This document shows positions 48,122-58,823 of a DNA stretch of 64,000 nt, in pieces. The translations under genes were made by a program, and so were the position numbers. The stretch is taken from the NCBI GenBank assembly GCA_013400155.1, contig VXBM01000219.1:958468-1022467 (forward strand), read 5' to 3'. Position 1 is the stretch's first letter. Each line of letters begins with the position of its first letter. The stretch comes from Helopsaltes ochotensis (Eukaryota; Chordata; Aves; Passeriformes; Locustellidae). The notes under the pieces are model-generated. The model ran no database searches, had not been told where the DNA came from, and saw nothing but the letters and a program-made list of their open reading frames with translations.

Positions 48122-51100
48122 GTCAGGAAACAAAATATATTATAAAGCTTGATCAAGGAAAGAGCTTGCATTTGATGCTGTTGTAACAACATCTTTTCTC
48201 AGGTTCATATAGTTTGTAGTCACATAGAAGATCCTCACAATATCCAGGGACACTTCCTTGGCTGCACAGGACACACGGAAGGGGAATTCATTATATGATT
48301 TTTTTCCCTTCATGAATATACTCCAAGCCAACACATTCGGAGGGCACCCAGTCATTTACTAGCAGGGCTCTCTACAAAGGAAGAAATATAAAACATTCAG
48401 AGAGACCTCTCCGGTCACAATCCTCTAGAGAAGTCCCTGGTTTAACACTGCAAATGTGCCAGTAGCATTTGGTTGGAAAACTATACCCTACATGATGGGA
48501 AAAAAAAAAAAAGTATCTCTATGTCCTTCTAGACTGAAATCAAGTTGAGGATGCTCTCAGATGTGCAAGCATCTCAGTCACAATAGGATGTGGACAGAGG
48601 TATGTTTCCAACATATTTCAAGACAACCTATTTCTGACTCATCCAGCTTTCTAGATATACGTTGGGTCCTAGTCTAACAAGCCATCTTTTTCTGTGAAAG
48701 ACTGGAGTAGATGACTAATTGAATCCCAGGTAAGAGCTCAGCCAGGTTTTCCTCCTGAAATATTTCTGTGTCATCCTTGGGTGATTCAATCTGTTTTGAT
48801 TTGTATTTGTGCATGTACCAGACTCCATCCTGAACATAAAATTTCCTCTATATGAGTCTGTGCTCCATCTTGTCACTCAGCAAGATGTCGACCTTGCAAA
48901 TGTCATGGGGTGAGAACACAGAGGGGGAAGCAGATGGGCAGAGGATGGATGGGACTGAGCACTACGGAGGAACAGCCATGTGTCAAAAGCAATGATTCCT
49001 AGCCAAACGCTGGCTCCTGTTTGAATTTTCTTCTGCCTATATGTCTGTGCAGATCTTCTGCTGTCTGTTCAGAAGCGTGCAGCTGGCTGGTAACCTTTCC
49101 CAGCTGGTGAAAAAGGGAAGCCAAATGTGCAGACAGCCTGAGGAATAAATGGCATCAGATGCAAGCCATGGAGCTACAGGGAGCGCATGGGTGCTGGAGC
49201 TCTGCTGGCATGGAGATCTGGTTGATTCCTTATTTGAGTTTCTACAGTGACACAGGACATGTGTGTGTGCAACTGCTGGGCACAGTCAGCAGCCATGTTG
49301 GTGAACAAGGCTGAATTGGAAATGTACTCTGCAGAGCACTTCTGAAGGTGGATTTTTCAGACAGCCCTGTCATTAGAGGTTTGGCCAAATCCGAGATTCT
49401 GGAGTTCTGCGACTGACACATATCCAAGTGTAAAGTATTGTATAAAGTGAATAAGGCTGCCTGCCTCACAGATTTCAGGAATTAAATTATGTTTGGGCAT
49501 AAGAAATGAGCCCTTTTTATCACATTTCTTACAAAACCCTAAAGTACAGTGAAGAGTACACAATTCCTAATTTTATACTCTGCAGAGGACAGGCAGCTAG
49601 GAATTACAGCACCTGACAAAGAAAAGAGATTGGGCTATCTGATTAAAAAATCTACAGCAGTAACTTGGACATCAAAGACCAAAGTCAGAAATAGGTACAC
49701 TGAATTCTCACACAAAGTATGTATTATGAGAACATGAAGAGGACAGCACTCATTCCAGGTGTCTTACTGCGTGCATGCACTTAGTCATCCTGAAGCTCTA
49801 TTTCTCTCATCTGTGCTCCTATTCTGTATTTTATTGGTGCCAATTTGCTGTTGGGATGAATATAGTTTTGTTTCAGAGACAAAGTACCAATATTTGTTAT
49901 CTGATGTAATGGTTGTACCACCAGGGTTAGCATTGTTGAACACTTTCCACCATAACACCTAACTGTAATTAATGATCACTGCAGTTCAGATGGAAAGATT
50001 TTATGTTAGTCTTTATCTCATAGTGATGTGTGTTTTATAAAGTTTAAGTGGGGAATATTGCAAATGATTTGTAAAAGCAAGACTTGTTGGGAAGATCCAG
50101 TTTAGTTGTAGGCGAGTTTCTGAAAGAGTTGCTCAAATCAGTGTGGCTTTCTTTGCTCTCTCCAAGACTGCCTGTTTATGCACTGTTTTGCTGCCCATTT
50201 TGCATGGTTGGTTTATAGAGGATAACAGTCTACTAAATCTGACTCCCAGTGGAATTGTTCAAAAAGGGGTCTCTTCAGACCTCCAGAGATAAACTGTTCA
50301 ATTGTGGTTCTAGTAAAAATCAATGTTATTTTCTACCAGAATATGGTATTTCTACCATACCTGCATTGTAAAGCCAGCAAATTTATATTTTCCCTGAAGC
50401 CAGAGTTGCGTTAGTAATAGGCTTAATGTGGAATCATAATCAACAGGGAATATTTTCTACTGCTAATTTGTATGAAAAAGCATAAAGGCAGTATTCTAAT
50501 CACTGAAAATCAAGAAGAAGTTCTTGAAAGGAGGAGTGTGAGGCATTACTTGTTTAACAGAATTTGGGTGCTTTCAGTTTAGTCTTTCCCAAGAGAGAAA
50601 AAGTGAAATATTAGTCTAAGAATAAACAGATTTTAAAAAATAATAATTAAAGAAGATATCACCACATTTCCTCTTACATATATTCTGGGTAAGAGATCAG
50701 TGTTTGCTTTAATTACCACCATCAAAGTAATTACTCCATTCAATGAAGTCAATTAAAAATAATTTAGTAACACTGTCCACTACTAGAGTGGGGAAATAGC
50801 ACATTTAAAGGATTCACCAGTGTATGGCAGTCTGTTTCAGATGGCAGGTCCTAATTATAGTCCAGCCTATATGATGGACTATATATGATAGATATGCAAA
50901 AATGCATCAGCTTTACTGTATTTGATAGGCAAATCAACATATAGAGAATAATTTAAAGAGTGAATCTTAGATGTTTGAAGCTCATTTCAGTAATTTTTGG
51001 ATCTGCTCCTAAATCTATTTGTTCTTAATCCAGAAGTTCCATTTTAGTTGTTGCCTAACCCTGTGAAACCTACAGTCCTTTAGGAGCCTTCTCATTAAGA

Positions 51101-54100
51101 CAGATCTCTTAAGGAAGCTAAAGAAAGCTTTCGCTGTCTTAAGACTTGCAGCTGTGCTTCCATGCATGCTAAGATTGTCCACAGTCTAAGCACCTATTTT
51201 TCTGTAAGTCCTGCTGAGAGCCAAAAAAATGAGGCAAAGAAGGAATGTATCTGCAGTGGACCAACAAAATAGGTGGGATTTACTCCCTCAGCCTCAGGTA
51301 GTCTAAAACTTACAGCTTCAGAAAGTGCCCTGCCTGGTGTACTAAAAACTATTTGTGGGACTGAAGGCAGGCTGCCCTCCTCCTCCTCCTCCTCCTCAAG
51401 TCATGATTTGGTGCACAGATTCATTTTAAGATTATGGAGCAGAAGAGAGAGTCAGAGAGTGTGTACCCAGCCTAGTCTGTAGCAGGTTCACTCACCTAGA
51501 TGGCTAGGAGAGTTGGGTCCTCACCACCAAACTTATTTATGTGTTTTATTATCAGCCAGTCAGTGCATAAATGTGTAAACAGTGCTTGAGCAGTGAACCT
51601 GAACATTCACTTTTCTGGAATGCATCCCAGCTACTGGTGTCCAACATGATGAATTCCTGATACAGCAATCTTGAATTCTCTTATACTTTGTGACAGCTTC
51701 CCAAAGGAGTGCAGCATGCTCCACCACCGCGAGCAGCTATGAGTCTGATGATCAATTATTGCATTAGGAGACAGGATATGTGGGTATTAACCTCCTCAAA
51801 AGAAAAAGAATCTGCACCTGTCAACTCCTGCTGAGTGCCAGGCTATTACATGAAGTGCAGCTGCCATCTCCTTCATTTGACAGATTTTAGAAGAGAGCAA
51901 GCCATGGTTACAGAATGTAGTTGCCATGAGTCTGATCTTATCAATGTACAACAGCTGTACTGGGAACATTTACTCTAATTAGGCAGAGAAACACCTAGTT
52001 TCCTTTTTCCTAATTGGCCATAGTTCTGTCCTAGACAGCAAGCTGATCATTTCGGTGTGCAAAGTACCAGCAAGGCTAAAGCTGAGCCAGGCAAAGACTG
52101 TGCCATTAACTGTGCTCATCACAATCCACTCCTCTTGCTCATGACAATTATTTACTCAACTTAGTTACCAATAACCTATTTGCTTCTCGGCCTAGTTCTG
52201 TGAAAATAACTCTGATTAATTTATACAATTCCAATAGTAAAGGTTTACCACGGGCCCATTTGCTTTGCCAGAACTAGGTTAAGTAGCAGGCACCCACACA
52301 CATCTGAGAAGCCTCAGGGAGTTTAGGTGTCTCCAGACTGATGTGACAGCTGATTGGAAGTTTTCCCTAGTGCATTTTTGAACATAAGCACCTGAAATCA
52401 GTAAGTTAAGTATTACAATTTAGGCATATAATGGGTTTCACAGCATTTTTTAAGTGAAGCGAGGATGTGGCTAATTACTTAACTCCATTCCAGCGGTAGG
52501 GAAATGATGGGGTACTGCATTTGTAGCTCACAAATGAAGACAAGAACGTTGCTTTACAGTACCGATTCTAAGAAGCTGAAAGCAAAGGAGCAGTGTTCAC
52601 TCTCCAGCTGATGAACACTCCAGCAGACTTAGTGGTTGTACCTGGACACTGCAGGAACCTCTGACATCAGGCCTATGAACTAAAGCTGAATTCCTATTGA
52701 CTGCATTTCATTTGCATCCTATAATGATATTTGCTTGTCTTGGTCTGTCTTTGTTTAAACCTTGCCTTTCAGGAACTTCCATGTTAAGGCGCTGAAATGT
52801 AGAATCATGTCCTGCTTTGACTAACACATCTGACTTTGACTACAAATAGACACATTTCTCTTGCTTCTCCTAAAGTAAAAATTGAAGACAACGCTCAACT
52901 GGAGGAAGGGCATTTGGCAGTGAATTTTGGTAGAGTGATTTGTCTCAAGGGAACATATCCAGTGAAAAGCACCACAACCTTGAAAATGAGAACAAAATGC
53001 ATTTCAATGTGTCTGGTCTTTCTCTCCTCCAGCTACTATTCTCTTGCTTAATTTCACTAGCGTTTTCTAAAAGTTTTTTATTAGCAAGGCAAGCTAATTA
53101 CCTGCTACTTTATGCAACGTCCACACAAGGGGGAGCTGTTACACGTGAACCGAGGCTCCTTGTGTAGCCTTTCCCGGACAAATCTATTACAATAAATTCC
53201 ACAAATAGGCAGCAGATGTCAGCTCTCCAGCTCCAGTCAAAAGAAGATCCTTAAAATTCTGTCTTGCCTCAGAGATTCCCTACAGTTTTATTAGTGCTTT
53301 CCTGAACCAATCATTTAATTTTGTTTTTCCTGAGTATCATAATGGTGGGATAGCAGCCATGGGTGTTATTTGTTTATACACAAGGAGCAGCTGTTCTAGG
53401 GGAGAACTACTAGCAATAGAGAGATGCACAAAGTGCAGAGGGGAAAAAAAAAAACCAACCAGAAATAAAGGCAGAGTAGCAGGAAAGGAATGAAAGAGGG
53501 CACACAGTTAGGAGTAAAACGTTTGGGTCTTGTTCCATAGGTCATTATCTGACTGATCCAAATCACTCTTTTCTGCTTAGTTTCTATAGAGAGGATAATT
53601 ATAATTAGTTTGTTTTATAGAGCTTATAATAATCTACTTGTAAATGTTTCTTTCTTTTTTTTTTAATGAAAGCAAACCTGATTCATCAGAAACATGATAA
53701 GAGACCAGAAATACACAGAAAAATAGGAAAACATTTCATCATGTTCAGATCAAAACAGCTGTCTTCCCCTTTGCTTTCTCCCTCTACACACCCTCCTGTT
53801 CCTCAGAAAGGAAGGAAGTCACAAGACAGATAATCCTTAATCTGAGCTTTTCTCTATTTCAGTAATCATCAATAAGTTCTGCAGCTCCAGGAACTTTGCC
53901 TTTCCCAGGAAAAAGAATCTGGAACTAATGCTTTCCCCGTCATATATTAAAAGTATCCCTTAAGGAAAATAATGGGATTGTCATTGTGGGAAGCATTTAA
54001 ATTTAGGCTGATCAAAATAGTCACATTTTAGTGAGAGTGAAAATTTTTGGTTTGCTCATTAGTCAGAGTTGGATTAGGAAGCTTTGTGACTGGTATAGTT

Positions 54101-55621
54101 TTTGACTGTCTGTAATATTCGCCTGGAACTCTGATGACAAGTGTCTGTTGTACCTCAGCAGTTCTGTTCAAGAAAGCAATGACACTGGGCAATGACCTCT
54201 TGTCATTGGCTTGCACATTCTCAGTAAAAACAAGTGTTCAGATCCTCAATCCTATCATGTCCTATACTTATATAGTGCATCTACAGAAGTCTCCTGCTGA
54301 GCTGATGAGGCTAAAAGAATTGCATGCAGGCTTATTTCTATGCAGGATTATCTTGTTTATGTATATGAGTGTTGTATAACGGGGAGATGTTACTTCATAT
54401 AATTGGTTGAGGAACTAAAGAAATCCCCTGAAGTTTGTGCTTTTTCTGCCTAAATCCAAATTGATTTGAGTTTAGGAAATTATAATTATGTCCCCTTTCA
54501 GTCACGGCCTTAATCATCCCTTTAAGAAGCAAGCAATTACAACGTCACAGTGGAATCCTCTGGCAGTAATACATAGAGTTCATGTTAGCCAAACGGTATG
54601 GCTAACAAACACTGTCACTGGCTACCCATAAAACACTTTGTGTGCATTAAATGGATGTTTGTACAGAAAAGTTTGCAATTTTTTACAATCAAAGCTATGA
54701 AGATTCCCTAGTCTACTTATCAACAGATAGCAACAGACAGGAGTGTGGATTTAAGAAGACCTAGGCTCATTCCCTCTTCTCTCATCTCTGAAAAAAAATC
54801 CCCTAACCAATTCACAAAACATGAAATACCCTATGGAATTAATTTGAATTAAGAACTACAATGTGCCCTCATTTTAATCCAGGCAATCAAGTTAAAATCA
54901 AATTAACAAAGAGAAAAAATTAGGGCCCAAATGTTCTTTGAATGTTTTTTTAATTAACTCTGTTTTCATTATTTTTTTGCAGCTGCTTATATACCTTCAG
55001 GTTCTGAGTAGAACTGGAGGCAAAGAGCTGAAAAAAAGGATTCTTACGTAAAACACAGTGATCTTCCAAACTGTTCCCTGCTAGAACTTACAAATTCTAA
55101 CCATGTGGGTGAGGGGGAAAGGAGAGACAGGGGAGAGGAAGGTTGAATATGTCTGTAAAATTCGTCATGGTTTTCAGAGTTCAACAATTTATAACCCAGT
55201 CATAAACCTGTGTAGAAACTTCATGCAAAGAGCTATTTTTTCCAGTATTTCTTCTTTTAATTTTTAAATGCCTCCTGACCACAGTATAACTATTCAGTGT
55301 GAGAATTACAGGGCAAGTTAGAACACTTAGTTGGCACTAACACTGGGATATCAGATGTTCTTATATCCTTTGGGAATTTTTGGCCTTTGAGGCTGCCTGG
55401 AAAGGGTACACCATTAAGAATTTATTTTCAGAGGCTCACATCATTCTGAAGAACTGCAGAGAATTCATTATTTTATTTTGCGCTTTGAGTGAATATTAGA
55501 GAGAACTGCTCCTAGTTAAATCAGTTTACTCATTTCTCATTTTAATTATGAGCTTGAAGTATTCTCATTATTTCTGGTAGAAACTTCTCCATTTCTATCT
55601 TTGCAGAAATTCTAAATTCTG
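48122..55621. other. Unassigned non-coding DNA
   Basis: No gene is recognised. An A13 run lies at 48500-48512, (CCT)7 at 51376-51396, an A-run near 53447, and a T-run near 53658. AT-rich segments with several TAATTA/AATTAC motifs at about 50640-50770 and 52110-52270 could be regulatory, but conservation cannot be judged here. Confidence 0.5.
51376..51397. repeat. (CCT)7 microsatellite
   Basis: Seven perfect CCT units. The plus-strand frame through it encodes a poly-serine run that is only a product of the repeat. Confidence 0.93.
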
Positions 55622-55730
55622 CTACACAAGGTTTTGAGCAGCCTGCTCTAGTATACCCTGCTTTGAATGGCAGGACGGAGTAGATGGCCTCCAGAATAAT
55701 TTACTGATGTTTATTAGTCTATGGTTCTCA
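55622..55730 (+). mobile_element. CR1 LINE 3' UTR fragment
   Basis: A short relic of a CR1 3' end: 'gagcagcctgctctagtat', 'ccctgctttgaatggcagg' and 'gtagatggcctccagaa' follow each other as in the CR1 3' UTR, and a degraded tail follows. No ORF2 sequence remains. It lies about 170 bp upstream of the LTR at 55901. Confidence 0.75.
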
Positions 55731-55894
55731 CTGAAGCTCTTTTTGAAATGCTGTTCTTGATAGCCTGGAAGTCTGCTTATGGGCAGAATATGCAGCAAGT
55801 GCTAATGATGTTATTTACTCATTTATTCAAAACCCATTCTACCATTTGCCTTAACTTAGGACAGTTTTTCTATAAAATCAAGCCTGAGATTTCA

Positions 55895-55900
55895 GGAGTT
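55895..55900. repeat. Left target-site duplication of LTR (ggagtt)
   Basis: Six bases immediately before the TGGTTTA start of the LTR match ggagtg at 56674-56679 at five of six positions. This is the expected short duplication made by retroviral integration. Confidence 0.65.
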
Positions 55901-56673
55901 TGGTTTAAAACTTGTTTGTGTTTAAATGGCTGCAAGACTCTCACTGTTCTGTTCCAGCATGCTGTGCTCTAACTCCACCCCATCCTGCCCTGCTCCAGTC
56001 ACAGTTTGTAAAGCCTCTCCTTCCCAGTGTCCTTTATGCTGCTTGTATCCCCAGTTGTCTGTTCTGTTTGCGCTGTATATTGAGTTCTGTACCTTTAAAA
56101 CTGGTTCTGAGAGCGAAGCAGGGAAAGGAGAAGTGTCGAGTTTGTTTTGAGAAAAACTGCCTGACTCTTACACATTTTTTCTCCTGGACTCTGTGTCCTT
56201 GTCAGAGGCACGGACAGCGGTGGGACAGAAATCTCCTATACTTTAATTAGTTTTAGCTGGCAAGGACAGAGAAGTTCCCCGGACTGTTTTGGTTTTGGTT
56301 TTTTTTTTTGGGGGGGGGGGGGTGTTTGTTTGCTTGGTTTTTTGTTTTCCTTTTCCTTGGGGCTGTTTAAACCTGCTCCCCACCGGGGCCTGGACCTCCA
56401 GAGGGACTGGGACTGATAGGAGACTGAGTGAGTTGAGCTACACCCACGTCAAGGATTTTCTCAAGTTTGCCATCTCTCTTCGGAGCTGAGAGAGGTTTAT
56501 TGTTCCATATTATTCATTTTTGTGCTTGTGGGCACTTTGTTTGTTAAATAAATAGTTTTTTCCACTTTTCTCCAAGGAAATTCCTTCCGGGACCAGCTGG
56601 GGGAGGGGTTGTTTAGGTTTGCTTCCCAGAGGGACCCTGTTTGGGGGTTTCCTCCCAAATTTGCCCTAAACCA
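55901..56673 (+). mobile_element. Endogenous retrovirus solo LTR (sense)
   Basis: A 773-bp LTR. It begins TGGTTTAAAA and ends CCCTAAACCA, so it has TG...CA ends and a 7-bp terminal inverted repeat (TGGTTTA / TAAACCA). The flanks carry ggagtt (55895-55900) and ggagtg (56674-56679), a likely 6-bp target duplication with one mismatch. Internally there is a TATA-like TTTAAAA at 56094-56100 and a canonical AATAAA polyadenylation signal at 56547-56552. I recognise the U3/R/U5 texture, including the tail 'ctcccaaatttgccctaaacc', from an LTR family common in birds. No viral coding sequence is attached, so it is a solo LTR formed by LTR-LTR recombination. A T-run followed by a G13 run (56310-56322) lies inside it. 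A 6-bp duplication would suit a class II element, but class is not proven. Confidence 0.88.
56285..56360 (+). repeat. G/T-rich tract with G13 inside the LTR
   Basis: TTTTGG units, a T-run, thirteen consecutive G (56310-56322), then GTTTG/TTTTT units. The long G-run is prone to length error in sequencing and could form a quadruplex. Confidence 0.9.
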
Positions 56674-56679
56674 GGAGTG
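56674..56679. repeat. Right target-site duplication of LTR (ggagtg)
   Basis: This directly follows the terminal CCA of the LTR and matches the left flank (ggagtt) at five of six positions. Confidence 0.65.
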
Positions 56680-58758
56680 CTTACGGAACTTAGAGTCTTC
56701 CCAGTGACTGACAGGTGGAGTGTCAACATGTCAAAAATACACCCAGGAGTTATTGGCCAAATGTCCTGGCTAAGGACTCTTCATACTTGGTGCATGTTGC
56801 CAGCACCTGCTTCTGGGGAGCGATCTCCATGAGGTCACACTTAAAAACAAGTCAACAAAGCAGTGCAGATGTGACTTAGAATTGCTCATTTTCCTGAAGC
56901 CAAGAGATGAAACCAGTAGGTCTTACATTCTGTCCCAGCAAAATTAGTTCAGTAGGAAAGTTTTTCTAAGTTTGTCATCATGGTTCCTTCATTAAAGGCA
57001 AAAAACAGCTACACATGGAAAGTGCATTGCTTATGTTAGAGAAAGGAAAAAAAAAAAAGAGAGAAAATTTTGTCTTCTAATGTTCATTAAAAAATACTGT
57101 GTGTTTCAGGCTAAGGTTAAAATCTTCCACTGAAGCAATGATCAATATTTATTATCAAGAGGGATTAAACGAAAGTGTAAGTGATCTTTGTTATTTGGAG
57201 GTTATTTGGAGAACCCCTATCTATCCTTCTTAACCTGGCTGTTGTCCCACTGCCTTAACCCTCAGCACCTGAACACTTAGTATTTTAATGTGAAAAAATG
57301 TTCATTATTACGTTTTTAGGTTAAAAGAATTCTTTTTCCTGTTATTTCTTCTTCTTGGTGTTGCTGGTAATGGTGGACCCACTGCTCTCATTTACAACAT
57401 ATCATATTGAAGTGAATTTTGACATTTCGTATTCTGTTTTCTGTGTCAGTTACGCTTTAAGGAACGTTTGTGGGTAACTCAGTAATTTCTGGGTAACTCA
57501 GTTGCAGATGAACCTAAATAGACTTCCCTTGCTTAAGAAAGTGGGTCATACTAATGAGGTCTATCTGACTCTCTTTAAAAAAGGAGTAAATAGACCCTGC
57601 TCTACAAGAGTACTGTGTACTTACAGTGAGCAGTTTCATATGTGATGTCAGCCCTGTGGGATGCCTAACCTAGGACTGGAACCCTGTCAAGTAAAAACAT
57701 TAGATAATGAGCATGCTTGATGTAGCCTATTTGATAGGATCTACACTGTGGCCATCAGGTATTTTTCCATAGTCACTGATTTTTATTTTGAGTTTAACGT
57801 TTTATTCATTTAACCATTCTTAACATCAAGTTTCTTAAATATGAGGGAAAACAGCAATTTTATTACTGCCAAGACAGGAACATGAATGGTAACTTGGTGA
57901 GTAATAACTGACATACTCAGCCACTCTGTCTGAAAAATTATTACTTTTTAAAATGAAATAAAGGGTAACGCTTTCTGGAAGGAAGAATTTTGCTGGAGAA
58001 GTAAGGAGACTGGGAGGGGATATCATCTTCCCCCGTTCATTTTGAGAATTTTGAAGCGAAGTGATTTCTTTACAAAGAGAAGTATTTATGCCTCCTGGAA
58101 AAATCCTCTGCATTGACCCCATCCAGCCCTTCTTCAGTCTTGCACTGTGACCCCCTGCATCTCATTCATCTGTTGCCATTTTTCATTCTGTTTACTTCAC
58201 CTTACCCCACAATTCTTTAATTTTAAAACCTACAGAAATGTGGCATTGTTTCTAAACACTTCTCTCCATTCTTTTTTTTTTTATAGCTCTGTCACTTGCC
58301 TTAACTAAAGTCTTTGCCTCCTTATATTTTCTTACCAGTTCTGACTGCCTGAGAAACCCAATTCTTTCATGTATCCTCTATGAAGGACTGCAGATCTACT
58401 ACCTCTCTTGATTTACCTTCTACATATAGGAAAAGTTATGAATATTATTATTCTGCCTGGTAATACATGTATTCATCCAAGAATGAGGAGAGGGAGTAGA
58501 GCCTTTGAAGTTCATCCCAGGAGCAAAGATTCTGTAAGAATTCAGGTACATAGAATATTTTTTTATTATATGTAATACCCAAGTCACATTAGCCCTTTTA
58601 AAATGCAAGGTGGATATACTTTTAGTAGGAATTTGGACCATGTTTTCAGTGTATTAAGAATTTGAAAAACCCTTTTCCCTCTTATTACAAGTATCCCACT
58701 GCCCTTATTGTCTTCTCAATAATCATAGAACGGTTGGAGAACAATCCCATGTGGAACA
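56680..58758. other. Unassigned non-coding DNA with two short duplications
   Basis: An 11-bp unit (gttatttggag) is duplicated in perfect tandem at 57190-57211. A 13-bp unit (tgggtaactcagt) occurs at 57471-57483 and 57490-57502. No gene or transposon is recognised. Confidence 0.55.
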
Positions 58759-58791
58759 AAAAAAAAAAAAAAAAAAAGATAGAAAAAAAAC

Positions 58792-58819
<28 letters not shown>
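58759..58819. repeat. A-rich simple tract
   Basis: About 60 bp are nearly all A, interrupted by gatag and c. The flanking frames show only poly-Lys or poly-Phe from the tract. It could be the tail of an old retrocopy, but no body sequence or target duplication is recognised beside it. Confidence 0.92.

Positions 58820-58823
<4 letters not shown>

Noticed and set aside
55912..56250. Open frames of 74-112 codons in two phases, Cys- and Pro-rich
   Set aside because: They lie inside the sense LTR (U3/R region), which does not encode protein in such elements.
58720..58757. Possible inverted CR1 tail (aatcatagaacggttggag) next to the A-rich tract
   Set aside because: Fewer than 30 matching bases, and the A-rich tract follows directly. 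I could not support an element.
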